DNA of 64,000 nucleotides, from the NCBI GenBank assembly GCA_002914805.1, contig JXTB01000027.1, forward strand, positions 1,702,256-1,766,255, given 5' to 3'. Numbering within the stretch: position 1 is the stretch's first letter; each line of letters starts with the position of its first letter. A program made the position numbers and the translations under genes. Below the pieces are notes generated by a model that saw nothing but the letters and a program-made list of their open reading frames with translations, was not told where the DNA came from and searched no databases. This stretch comes from Parasponia andersonii (taxonomy: Eukaryota; Streptophyta; Magnoliopsida; Rosales; Cannabaceae). Shown one piece after another: positions 1 to 12,650 of this stretch.

Positions 1-1953
1 TAAGTAGCAAGAGGAGAAAAGAGGTAATTGCTAGAATGAGAGGCTCAATTTGGTTGATGCCTGGGGATAAATGAGATCAAGGGTATTTATAGTCAGCTAT
101 TACAAAAGGTACACATCTCAACAGATCATTCATTGACTTAATCATTGAAAGAATTTCCTCTTCATTCTTTAATACCAATCATTAGTAGATATATATATAT
201 ATAAAAATATATACATATATATATATATATATATATTTGTACATGTAAAAGAAGTGATCCCATTTCTTTAACCAATTACACGAGTCCTTTTCCCATGGGG
301 GCAGAGTACAACCAAGAGAGGGACCAAGTTCAAGAAATGATGGATTAATAAAATAATGCAGCTTTTTCTGGTGATCCAAGAGTCAAAGAACTCCCTTGAG
401 AAGGACTAACTGCGTAATTAAAGTGTTTATCTGTTCTGCTATTTTTCTTTCTTATTAATGTGTATAATTTTATTATTATTATTATTATTTTCAAAGACAA
501 CTGTGTAATAAGCAATATTATTTAAGTACCAAAAGTACTACCATAGACTAAATATGTCGGAGAAGAGATAGTTTAATTAAGTGGGTTGTAGAATAAGAAT
601 CCCAACCTTGAGAGAATATGGTAAGTAAGGATTGTTAATTATGTATTTCAAATCGAACAACAATTAGAGAACTAAAGGAACTAGCTTGAATATGACAATC
701 TATTAATATTTGGCCTACCTCTTATTTTTCTAATATTGAGCCAAGTAAAAAAATTTTAAAAAAAATAGACTGGTCCCCCAACAATGCGCTAAAAATTAAT
801 AATAACATGTATTTAATTTTATCTTTTACTTGAAATCTATTTGGTAGTACTTTTGTCTTCATATTTTAACTTCAAAGAGAATTCCCATGTCTTTAATATT
901 GATTTTTTGGATGGAGCATTTTGTTTGTCCCAGGTGGACACCTGATATTAATTTTTCAGTTCCCTTTTTATTCAGCCTTCAGGTTACGTTGGTTGGGTTC
1001 GGTTAACAGCAGCTTATTAATAACAAAATAAGCTCCATTGACTAAGAGTAAAGTGGGCAATAGAGACCTTTTTAATTCTCTTTGTATGGACTACGAGCTT
1101 GTAGCTTGTGCGGAAAATCTCTTCTTTGAGGAGTATCAAATATGAGAATCGAACCTCAATCTCCTCTTTTTCTTATGTCAATCTAACAATATATTTACTA
1201 TTATATCTAAAAGCAAAAAAAACTTCTCTTTGTATTGAGTTTAGTTCTCACATTTTCTTTTTTCCTTTTTTTTTCCCTAAGTAGTTTAGTCTCACATTTT
1301 TTTAACCTTTTGTTGGGGGGGTGGTGATGGGGTGGGTAAAGAGTTAACTCATTGATATAAACTCCTGAGTACAAAACACTTTCCTCAAATTACAGTCCTC
1401 ATAGTCCAAAGCAAAAGAAGAAGAGGAGCAACAATTCTCCTCAAACGACTAGTCAGCAAACGAAGTGAGCAACAATTCTCACTTTTTTTTTTTCTTGATT
1501 ATGCAATATAGGAGAAATTAGATAATGTAAGGTTATTTTAGCGACTAAACAAAAATACGGATTTTCTTTTTCACTTTTACTATCATTTAGTGGGTGACTT
1601 ATACTAATTGTGTAACGTACTCAACCACCGGATGACTAAGTGATATGGGCATCCACTAGGTGACTTCATGATCACCTTAGATAAGTTGATGACCATAAAG
1701 TTAATTAGTGAATGACTCGTACTAGTTCAAAAATTGAAGCGTTAAATGTTCAATTTTCACTTACTTTTTGCCATACTCCCTAAATTTCCCCACAATATAA
1801 AAGCCTTCATTAGCTCGCGTCTGGATATCAATAATTAACTCAATTGCCTTATCCAACTATTTCAAATGACAAAAGATTTTGATGGACGACTTGGAATTTC
1901 ACTGTATTAACTACATCTAGCCAGTTTTTGAAATGAGGAACTAATGTATACCC
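1..1953. other. Intergenic DNA, no gene recognised
   Basis: AT-rich DNA with an alternating AT tract at about 186-236 and a short TTA repeat near 468-488. Open frames here are short and low in complexity, and none resembles a known protein. Confidence 0.6.
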
Positions 1954-1958
1954 AAATC

Positions 1959-4488
1959 TGTCACGACTCAAACCTCAAGGTAGTGACAGAAGAAGAATTT
2001 CGCTAAAATTAGAAATTGTTTAGTTTTTTTTAAATATATATATATACTTAAAGGATTTTAAAATTTTTTTTTAAAATGGCACAATAAACAAAAGTATTTT
2101 GAATTACAACCAGTAAACTTATTCCACAGTTCATAGTCACCAATAAATACAGACTGAAAAATTATTAGAAAAACTAAATTTCAAATAGTTCATTGAGCAT
2201 CATTATTCACACCTCAACATCAAGCTAGTATGGCATATACAGATATATTCAAGGTAACACACTTAATTTGAATGCTAGTATAATCCTTTTTTTTTTTAAC
2301 AAGACTTGAATACAAGTCTTAAATTCACACTCCTAGCATTCCCAAGTCACAAACTATAAGTAAAAAATAGTTTCTTATCCCACTTGTTGATCGTCAATAT
2401 TACACTAGACACCACCTATAGAGAAAGTAGGGAGGGTGAGTATAAATCCCAGTAGGTTACCCAGTTTTCCTTTTTGGGAAAGTCTTTTTATAATTCTCAA
2501 AACATCTGCATGGTTAGTAGTGTTGGAAAGCATTTCTATAAATATTAAGGATTTAAACCATTTATAGGAAACCATGCTAAAAACTAAAACAAAATATTCA
2601 GGTCAAAATATATAAAAGTCTTAATTAAAATAAATATAATGCACATCACATCAATCAACATATCACATGAGCTCTTATCCTTTTATCACGACTAGAGCAA
2701 CTTATACTACATGTATTGAGTGCTCCCTGCCTGATATCTATCTCTAGAAACCGGAGGGACACCCATATGTCTAATCTTACTGAACCCGAGGGGCACCAAA
2801 TGCCTACGCCTATCGAATGAAGATAGTCAGAAAACAAACCACGCGCGGGTTTACAGACTCTCACCGAAGGCAGGTGTACTAATCCGTCTACTACAACACC
2901 GTGATGCCTAAGACAACTCTCATGCATGATCATATGAAATGTGCAATATATGGAGTCTCAAACAACCATACAGTGGTTTAATATTCTAGACATGCTCTGA
3001 TTTTTAATTAAAAATCCACTTTGTACTTAAAAATCCAAAAGTACAGTTTCTATGGTTTTACCAAATCCCAAATATAAAAATTTGTACAAAATCATATGTA
3101 AAAATCTCTAGAGTAGTCCACAATGTTTCACAAATTCATAGTTCATTAAAATAACTATTTAAATAATTCAATTTAATAAAATCACGAAATTTCATTTTTC
3201 AAAATAAATTCCAATTTTAATGAAAATAATAGAAAATAAGGAAATTGAATTCCCTACCTCAAAATAGTAGTTATGCTGAGCTAACGATGCTAGAAATATC
3301 CTGAATTGATCACCTAGTTATTCAGACAGTCGTTCTCGAATCTCGTCACGTTTACTTGAAAAGTTGACTTTTCAAACGAAGTCTCAGATTGAGAAACAGA
3401 GGTCACCACTGAATTCAGAACACCCAAACACATTGGGTTAGATATAAAGTTAATCGAAAACGGGTCCCAGTGCGGAACCGGCCGTGGCATGTAAAACAGT
3501 ACAAATCACGAGCTATTTTCTCGATTTTTCGTGCCACTTCAGAAAATAGTAATATTTTATATCAAAATTCATGTCTCGATCTTACTGAGTCCAAATTCGA
3601 AGTTAGAACTCAGTTTCGAGGTCCCGAACATTAAATGGGCTCAAAAATCGGAAATTATAAAAATACCACATTTGAAAAATAATTAGAAAAATGCCACATT
3701 TCATTCCGATAATTAACGATCTTCCGGTTACCGTATCAACACTTCAAAATCATGAGATTTCATGTTTCAAACTCCTCTTTCACGTGGTAAAATTTTCTCG
3801 GGATAAATAACTCAATTCCAAAATAATTACAAAAATACCACAAAAATTTAATATTATAAAATTGCTGCAGTAGTCAACTTCTCACCGGAGCCGAGTTAGA
3901 GGCTGAGAGTGGTTGGAAATGAAAGCTGGAGTTGAGATGAGGACGTCGGACGGAGAAACGGCGAGCAAAAATTCAATCGGCAAGCGGAAGCTTCGGGCGG
4001 CTTTTTCTCCGGCGAGGGGCGGCAAAACGGGACGGCGGCACCAGGCATGGCTCCATCGGTGTCTTCTGGTCAAGGCGGGTGGGCACGTCGGGCACGACAG
4101 CGGCCAGAGGTGCGGCGAATGAACAGTAACAGAAGGGGTTGTGCGGAGGACCTCAGTGAAGAAGAAGAAAGAGTTGGGGGATTTATATACAATTTTCGGA
4201 AACTGTAGTAGTGGGACACGTGGCGCAATCTGATTTGATCGAAAAAGTTTCTAAAATTCTACTTTGGCCACAAATTTTAAAAAGATTCTTTCACTTTAGT
4301 CCCTCCTTAATTACACTTTTGTCCCCGGTTTATAATTTTTTTCACTTTTGCCCCAAATGCACCTAGACTTTATTTTGTTTAGATTTAACACCAATAATTT
4401 AATTTCAAATAATTCGAAAATATAGAATTACTAAAATGCCCTTGTATTAAAATTACTTAATTACCCTTATAAAATTTAGGATTTTACA
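1959..4488 (-). mobile_element. Solo-LTR-like element, copy A
   Basis: Read on the minus strand, the element starts TGTAAAATCC at 4488 and ends GTCGTGACA at 1959, the TG...CA ends usual for plant LTRs. The five bases AAATC occur directly outside both ends (1954-1958 and 4489-4493), a perfect 5-bp target duplication. It carries no reverse transcriptase, integrase or gag reading frame. A GC-richer block at about 3850-4140 and a segment near 3400-3435 correspond to the second copy at 14940-17204, which lies in the opposite orientation. A solo LTR of a Ty3/Gypsy-type element is the simplest reading; a large non-autonomous element is the alternative. Confidence 0.8.
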
Positions 4489-4493
4489 AAATC

Positions 4494-7400
4494 AAATGGT
4501 GAGATAGTATATCCAAAAACATATAAATGTTGAAGATTTAGTGGATATTCCATTGGTATGTATGGAATATTGCATAAACCATAAGAAATAGCTAATCAAT
4601 ACAAACCCAGTTTGAAAACACCTATAAAGCAAAAGAGAACCGTACCTAAAATTTAGAACGATCAAGTCCCACCTGAGATTCTGGCGCTCTTCGCGGTTCC
4701 AAATTTTTGGCTTAGGAAATTAAGCTTAGTTTTCCAGAGGAAAATCGAAGGAAATTACATTTTACAGCATTCATAGATTTAAAGAATTAAATTATATAGA
4801 TATATATAGCTTTATATATTGACGTTATTAATTTAGTACTGCCAACCATTGCACGATTTCTTGGCTTGTAGTAGAATATTGTAACTCATCAATAATAAGA
4901 ACTATGATTACATAGACAGACAGAGAGAGGAATAAAATCTTTGCAATAACGCAAGAATAAAATTATATATTAGAAATATTTCCGAGATTTAAATTATTTT
5001 GATCTTCTTATAAGCCGGCCACGGCTATTGAGATGGGGGGGGTGGGGGAAAGGCTTCGTTGGTTTGCCACCCCGAGGTGCTATGATATTGATATTTCTTA
5101 CAAAGACCGAAGGGCCCCTTTTTTTTCTTTTTTTTTTTAATAAATAATTAAGATTTAAATATAAAGAGAGCATTCTTAGGTACAATATATTTTAGGCTTT
5201 TATAATATGCACACACGTTCAGGTATATTTAATGAAAGGATAATTATTTTTTTAACGAGGTGCTTAAGCGTGAGACACGTAAATTATTACAATTTAATAA
5301 CACGTGGTTTGGGTTGGATATATTTATGTCTCCTAATTCAAATTAGGGAATCATACTATATAGTTTTGAAGCATGAAAAGATAATACAGGATATGATGAT
5401 CGAATATATATATATATATATATATATATGTGTATATATACATATATTTATAAACACACGTATAAAACCACACATATATCGCCTGTCCGAAAACAAAGAT
5501 CGAATTAATTAAGTTTATTCTAAGGAGATTGAAGAAGCGGTGTTTAACCTAGGGGAGATCTATGCAATATGTAGAGAACACGGGAATTCAAATGAAGAGA
5601 AGAATGAAACTTACGACTTAGCTAGGACGGAATATAATTGGAGAGGATAATGAGAATTAGTGAATGATATATATGTATATGGAGGGACACATAAAACACT
5701 AAACATATGTATGAATTAAGAAGAGTCCTTAATTTTTATTTAGAACTCAGTCTTTTGTTTGCACCAATTCTATCCACTCTCTTTCTTAAAAATTTTTCTG
5801 TCTTTTCTATAACTCCAACTCACTTGGTATACTACTCTGCCATATAGGGAGATCTCAAGCATCTCATAGAATTTCTTTTTTTCTTTTGTTCGATAATTCT
5901 TCATTTTATGTGAAGGTAGTTGTTAGTCTCACCTGATTACATGCGTGGGTTTAGTTTATCTCTGTTGTTTCATTGTGTTACTATATATGTGGTTTTTTTT
6001 TTTTAATAGATTCGTCACTTATAAATTCAAGTTTTATAAGAATTTCCAAACTACAGAAGACACGCTAGCCATGACTAAAGTAGTGGTGGGTTCTTTGAAA
6101 TCGAATTTGAGATATGTTAGCCTGAAATCTTAGGTCTATAGGAATCAGATGCATTAATAATAGCATACCATTTAGTATTTGGTCAATTGTATTTGAATGT
6201 ATTTTGTTTAATTTCCTTTTTACCTAACCTCGTAGTAGTTAACTAGTTAAGAATGTGCATGACGTGATGAAGTTGTACGTGATTTAATTAACTAGGTTAA
6301 TTTGTTTTAGGAGTGGAGAGTGAACTTATCTAGTTGAAGAATTTTTATTTTTACCTTTTTTTTTCCTCAGATAAACAAACTTGCTATTAAAAGATGAGTA
6401 AATTACAAAAAAAGAAATTACTTAAATCACGAGTTTTGAACTGTACAAAATACAAGTGTCAATTTTTTATTGAAAAATCAAGGAGCTTATGCCACGTCAT
6501 CGTATCACAACACTACAAAGCCACATGTCATGCTTTTATTGGACCTCTTTCTCTTAGGTAGGTTTCAAATTCTCCAAAGTCTTCATCTTAGAAGATGATA
6601 CCTGTTGACTAATGTGTCAATCATACGAGAGTTCTAAAGCTCATCGTTACCCATTCCACCGTTGGGTATATGCCTATATATAGGTTCTTTCTTGTAATAA
6701 AAAAAAAACTTATTTTTACTTAACTTTCTCCTTTTATGTTTCTCTCTCCTTATATTTATCTATACGAATTAAATAATTAATTATTTTTTGCTTCATTATT
6801 TTACAAGCCCAGTGCACCCTTTCTCTCTCAAAACTCCTCCTAAAGCCACCCAAAGTTCACAACCAATTAATTACCTCATCTTTTTTTCCATTTTCTCGGT
6901 TCTAATAGCAATCGATATCATCATATTTCAACTTTCTTTTCACTATCTCTCTTTCATCAAACATATACATACATACACGTGTAGATATAATTACACAAAT
7001 ATATATGCATACATACATACTTATATACATATAAGCTATAGCTACATACTTATATACTATTATTATTATTATTATTTATGCAGATTTTGGGAATGCTGAG
7101 CTATTTACTCAATTATTTTCAATTGCTCTAAATATTTTGCATGGTGCTAACATAACTATTAATATTTAAATTCTGTACTTTAAATATCCGCAAATCTGTG
7201 ATATTAAGTTATTTAATGAGTTGAATTGTAGAGTATACGACCATTTTTTATAATCATTCACATTAAATTCAATGCTTTTATTTTCTTTTTATCTTTGATA
7301 ATATGGTTAGATTCTCCTGTATCAAATATTTAACTTTCTAATTAATTACTTTCAGTATTATTTATTTATATTTCTGACTAAATGATTAAAATCACCTGTG

Positions 7401-8430
7401 TAACAAAAACTAATCATCTTTTTATTTGTTTCTGACTATATGTCCGGTATCACCTGCATCAGAAATACTGGCCATCTAACACATGGTGATGGTCATTAAA
7501 TCTATTCAGACTTATTTACTTACAAGTTGAACTGTCAAAAATACAATAATTTTCTGATACACGGAATTGTATTGCTATAATTTTTCACATCATTTTCTCA
7601 ATTTCTACCATTATCTTACTTATCATTAATTATATATTCTTATGCTTAATTAATTTTTCTCTAACCAAATTACAAAAATAAAAAAAGCACCCTGGAGCAC
7701 ACTTGCTTATATAAAACATATGGTATGACAAGTCTTCAGTAGAGATCGATATTTCTCAACATCGATTCTTAAGTACTAGAACTCATAGCCTCAAAACTAT
7801 AGGAAAATCGCTTAATAATACATAGAAGAAATAAAAATAAACTAAACTCACGTAGATAAAGAATCTCCTATTCGGACAAAGTAGTATCACGGGAAGGTTG
7901 GAGTTATAGATAGAAAGAGAGTGATTAGGGTTTTTCTATCATTTCTTTATTTGTTTAGTCTACATTTACCAAAGAAAAAAAAAAAGATGACGGTTACGAC
8001 GACAATGATTAGTTGAATGAATCTTTTTTTTCAAATGGAATCCTTTATTGTAAAAGTAAACTTTTTTTACTAGTAGATTTGTTTTTTAAAAAGAATACAT
8101 ATATGGATTTATTATTTAGTACATTTTATTCCTTTCGCTTTTGCTTTTGATTCTAAATTACATATAATGAAATCCTTAATTTATACCAAGTGTTTGCCAC
8201 TGATCTTAGCATCAAACACTTCAACTGAGATCTCTTATTAATAAGGCATGCGTGTACTTAATTTGGATAACTTATTAATAGACGATGTAGAAGCCTAGGA
8301 ATTAAACAATAATAAAATTGTTTCTTTTTTTTTTCCCATTGAAGCTGACAGGTGCATGCATATGAAAATTCGCTTAATTTAAACTTAGACTCACAAATTA
8401 ATCAAAGATTTTTCTTTCAAAATTTTTTTT
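4494..8430. other. Intergenic DNA, no gene recognised
   Basis: AT-rich DNA. Visible features are a homopolymer T stretch near 5120-5140, an AT dinucleotide tract near 5403-5430, and a TATA-like CTATATATAGG near 6673-6684 followed by a CT-rich stretch that resembles a promoter and 5' leader. The short open frame after it (6788-7099) is low in complexity and matches nothing I recognise, so I do not call a gene. Confidence 0.55.
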
Positions 8431-8433
8431 AAG

Positions 8434-8850
8434 GGGGTGGATTTGGTTAAATCGATTGACTTGGGATTTTATAGCTAGAAGAAAAGAAATAAGATAAAAA
8501 GTTGACTTCGGATTTTCTTTCTTAATATAATTATTATGGCCATGTGGGGATTAAAGGGGTAAAAATTGGTTGACTGTGTGTTCTTCAGTTCTTTAAAACA
8601 ATATTTTCTTTTGGGGGCTTGTTATTAAATAGGCTGACTTGATGGTTTAAGTTTTATTATACATATCTGAGTTGACTTCATCATTCGTCTCTAAATGTAC
8701 AAAATACTTTATTCATTTATTTTTGTGCCGCGGCTTTAGTCAAATAAGTTGACGTCACAATTATGTTCTAAAAATTTACTTTAATGTTCTTTTAAAATCG
8801 TTCTTTCATTTTTGGACTGGGCTATTTTGGTTATTTAAGTTGACTTTGAT
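8434..8850 (+). repeat. Degenerate repeat with six same-strand W-box cores
   Basis: TTGAC cores lie at about 8456, 8502, 8570, 8672, 8749 and 8840, all on the plus strand and all but one followed by T. CTGAC is at about 8634. Several are preceded by a G-run and then a TTA/TTAAAT-rich stretch, which suggests a decayed tandem unit of roughly 65-110 bases. The core at 8749 is part of TGACGTCA, a bZIP (TGA-type) palindrome. TTGAC is the core bound by WRKY factors. No gene is recognised downstream for more than 10 kb, so a regulatory role is unproven. Confidence 0.5.
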
Positions 8851-9318
8851 AATTCCACATTTCTTTTTTTTCCTCGTATGTTTTTTTTTCTTCCCTCTCC
8901 CTACCAAACAACAGGAATTAGCATATTAATTGCATCCTATTTAAAAGTCCCTTTCATAGTGGTTACAAGTAATCGAACTTTTTTCCTAACATATATTACT
9001 TCGTTTCATTTCTTTTTTTAAGGTCAAAGTCAAACATTAGATAAATATCTATCCTTGCCAGCACTTGAGTTAGTATGGTTAATACTCGATCGTATTGTAA
9101 TTTCAGGATTATAATGCAAAAGCAAATTCATTAATTAATCCTTCAACTTCCAGTGGATGGTGGAGCCAGAAAACAAAAAGAAGACCTTTTTTCACTAGAT
9201 TCTATAAAGAAACTCTATTAAATACGCTTCATAACATCCCTAATTTGATAAATATCCCCCTATGTGTTTCAATATCGGGCGATTTTATTCGCACCCTTTC
9301 TCAGATTAAAGTACCTAT

Positions 9319-9359
<41 letters not shown>

Positions 9360-9361
<2 letters not shown>

Positions 9362-9596
9362 GCACCCAGTAGGTATTTTTTTTTTTTACCTATGTATAGG
9401 TATCAATTTGGCCAATGAAAATTTAGCATATATATTTTTTTATTGTAAAAAGTAAGGGAGAGAAAGAGCATTAATGATGCACGTCTTTTTATGCACTTTA
9501 TTATAGCCATTGGATCACCATTAGATGGTGATCTAACGGCTAAAAAAAAAATACCTATTCATAGATAAAGAAAAAAAATACCTATTGGATTGTCAC
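9360..9596 (+). mobile_element. Short inverted-repeat element related to the one at 41.4 kb
   Basis: The left side, from GGGCACCCAGTAGGTA through a long T-run, a TCAATTTGGCCAATG segment and on to TATAGCCATTGGATCACC, closely matches both arms of the element at 41388-42118. The right side is short and ends with the inverted counterpart (TACCTATTGGATTGTCAC). The centre holds a small palindrome around GATCACC/GGTGATC. It follows a long alternating AT tract (about 9325-9359), as the larger copy does. No coding capacity. It looks like a deletion derivative (MITE) of the same family. Confidence 0.7.
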
Positions 9597-11282
9597 TTTA
9601 GAAAAACTTATTTGCACTCTCTTTCTAAATTGTTTCATTCCGTACATCCCATTAATTTTCCATAAATTATTTGCAACAAGTCATACCTGGCATAAACTTT
9701 AAGAGAGCCCCAAATCCATCAAACACCATACACTTACCTTCTCTCAACCAAAAACATAAAAATATTATTATTATTACCTAAGAAAATATATAGCTAGCCC
9801 GGTGATGAAGGGATATTGATCATAATAATACTTGTAAAACCTTTTTTTTGGGGGTCAAATTTCTTTCTTCCTCCTTTTCCGTTTTTAATATTCCATATAT
9901 TCGTGCTCAATTCTCCAAACGATAAATGTGTTTCAAATAGATAATTAATTTTTAAGGAAATTATAGCATGTAAAATTAATTTTTAATTGAGTTTCAAATT
10001 TACATTTATGTGAATGTGTCTTTTTCTTTAACAAGAAGTTTCTTCTCTTCCACCGTTTTTTTTTTTTTAATTACTAATTTCGTTGAATTTTATCTTGCCA
10101 ATTATCCTATCATAATGAAATTAAGGGGCGAAAAAAACAAAGAAAGAAAGAAGAGAACATGGAGTGAGAGAGAACATAGGAGAAGAAAATTTGGGTTGTG
10201 TGAATCATGTAACAGAGAGAAGCAAAGAAGTTACAAAAAGGGGAAGTAACAGTGATTCGGTGAACCAATAAGGGAAACATGTATGGGTACCATGTTATTA
10301 TTATTATTATTTTCATTTTTTTTAAATTGTTCAATTTAGTCAGTTTACTAATAAAGGGTAATTTTATTTTAAGTCGGGTGCAAATATAGTCTCATTCAAT
10401 ATTATTCGGGGTGGTTTTATTGTTACGTTTATGTTTATTATCCCTGCACTTTAACCAAACAAAGTGAATATTTTTCTAGGTGGTTTTATTATTCTATTAT
10501 GTTTAGACTAACCAATCAAAGTAATTAGGTTATTTTTATTCTATTTCATTCCTATCAACCAAAGGACACCTAAAGGTACAAGATATTCTTTAAAATTTTT
10601 GAGACTAATTGGTTTTTTTTTTTTTTTTACCTTAATTGCTCCCTTTCTCGAAAAACTTTCTCTTTCACCTTTCTCTAAAATTTACTAGCCTAGATTTCAC
10701 CATACTAGAGAAGAAGATCCTAGGTCTCTCTCCAATAGGATCTTTCTTTTTTGTCTTCATCCTTTTCTCTTTCAATAATCTATGGATGTTTTTGTTTTTG
10801 TCCTTTTTATGTTTTTTTTGTGGTTTTTTTTTTTTTAGATCTTAAATTGTCTTAGAAATTATTGGTATAATTATTTGAAAAATACTGATATGATTTATTA
10901 AAGTATATATATTGGAATATAACTTTTCACATAATTTAGAGACTAATTACAAAAAAAAAAAAGGCGTAATTTTGGCATTAAATAATCTTGTTGAGTATTA
11001 CATGACAAGAAAAATTAAATGGTTTAAATATCCTTATTTTGGCCCACACAAAAATATAGGAAATAAATAAAAATGATTTTCGTCCAATATGCTAAGGAAT
11101 ATGATTACTTGTAAAGATCTTATTCTCTTTTTCTATTATTAAAATCCTAAAATTAAGTATTATACTTAAATATCTATTTATTTTGAATATTTTCTATTAT
11201 TAAAATCTTAAAATTCAGTATTATACCTAAATATCTATTTATTTTGAAACATACATATCTTATAGAAGACAATTTAATAAAT
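9597..11282. other. Intergenic DNA, no gene recognised
   Basis: AT-rich, with T-runs near 10053 and 10610-10628 and a short ATT repeat near 10290-10310. The short open frames are rich in F, K and S codons from homopolymers and show no family resemblance. Confidence 0.55.
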
Positions 11283-11285
11283 TTA

Positions 11286-11862
11286 GGTCGTGTTTGGTGC
11301 ATTGTATAAAAACTCTGTATTGTATTAATTAAACATAATATTGTATTTAGTTGTACATTTGTATTATATTATTTAATACGATATCAAAATTTAATACAAT
11401 ACGGAGAGTATTATCTAATAGAAAATAAAATGTCTATATTACAGTATATTACATAATTTTAACTTTAACGCAGTATTGTAAAATACCCACTTTCTTCATT
11501 TTTTTCTGTTTTTAATTTCTCTCTCGTCACTTTTTGTCTCACATCACTTTATCCCTTTCAAAAGTGGTATTTTTCTAAATAAATTTTTAACAGTAGTATT
11601 ATTCTAAATTCATATCAAAAAATATTTTTTTCGTAAATAAATTTTTTAAAAATGGTAATTTTAAAGTGGTATTTTCCTAAATATTTTTTAAAATAGTATT
11701 TTTCTAAGTAAATTTTTAAAAATGGTACTTTTCAAAATTAACTTTTTAATATAACATATTAATACAAATACAAAACTAAACATAATATTATAATAGAATA
11801 ATTCAATACAATACAACCTAATACAATATATCACAATACAAGACGGCGCACCAAACATATCC
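11286..11862. mobile_element. Tourist-like (PIF/Harbinger) MITE
   Basis: The left end GGTCGTGTTTGGTGC and the right end, read inverted as GGATATGTTTGGTGCGCC, form an imperfect terminal inverted repeat with the TGTTTGGT core common in PIF/Harbinger MITEs. The similarity continues inwards through TTGTATTGTATTA-type sequence on both sides. The trinucleotide TTA flanks both ends (11283-11285 and 11863-11865), the target duplication expected for this superfamily. It is 577 bases long, AT-rich and non-coding. Confidence 0.8.
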
Positions 11863-12017
11863 TTAAGCATTCTGATTACATTTCTAGGTTAAGTGAACTC
11901 ATAAATCATGCTTTAATGATTTTGATTCCATTTCTTGTCAATTTTAAGTAAACAACACTATACAAAGAAAGGGAATTTACACCTTATGGGTCTAGTAAGC
12001 ATCTAAGCTTAGAATTA

Positions 12018-12650
12018 TCAAACGTGTCGTGTTGTGCCAGTATGGTCCATTTAAGCTGGGTGCCAACATGCTTTCGTGTTGTGCAATGTCGTGCCTAAAG
12101 TTCAAAAATACTTATTTGACACAACCCATTAGCTTATATTTTAACATGTTATGTCAGCCTGTGTCCCTAGATATGCCAACTCGCTTGCACTAAAATTAGC
12201 CTATTTGATTGATTATATTAATTTTAGTGTCATTTTTATAATTTTTATTCTTCAAATCATTCAAATGTATACCAAAAAAATATTAAAATACTAAATTAAA
12301 TACAATACCTTTTGACAAAAAAAATAAAAATAAAAACAACTTGAGAAATATTTTGATATCATAATTGATTATAAACTAAGTGTCTCCCAATTAGGTTAGC
12401 ACTTATCTATTGGAAAGCTTATCTATAATAATACACATATGTATAACGTACTAGCATGTCGTGCCTAGGTATTCGCGTGTCGTACCTATAGACATGTCAT
12501 GTCGTGCTCAGCTCATCTTGCTTAACTTATAAGCTTGGCAGAGTCCATATAACTGGACAGTGCCTGACACAGACTGTGTTTTAGTGTGTCGCCATGTCGT
12601 GTCACCGTATTAATAGGCTAGTCCGACTCTCTTGACAACTCTATTCATGA
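12018..12650. repeat. Dispersed repeat rich in GTGTCGTG / ATGTCGTG
   Basis: The words GTGTCGTG, ATGTCGTG and close variants recur at both ends of this block (12020-12180 and 12455-12605), separated by an AT-rich centre. The outer edges (AGAATTATCAA near 12011, and AGAGTTGTCAA read inverted near 12640) are weakly inverted copies of each other. I read it as an old non-autonomous DNA element whose exact ends and family I cannot fix. Confidence 0.45.

Noticed and set aside
3882..4122. Overlapping open frames on both strands in a GC-richer block
   Set aside because: They lie inside solo-LTR copy A, and the corresponding block of copy B does not keep the frame. GC content, not coding, explains them.
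6670..7099. TATA-like box followed by a 103-codon frame
   Set aside because: The predicted peptide is dominated by Tyr/Ile/His runs from AT-rich repeats, and no splice or family evidence supports a gene.
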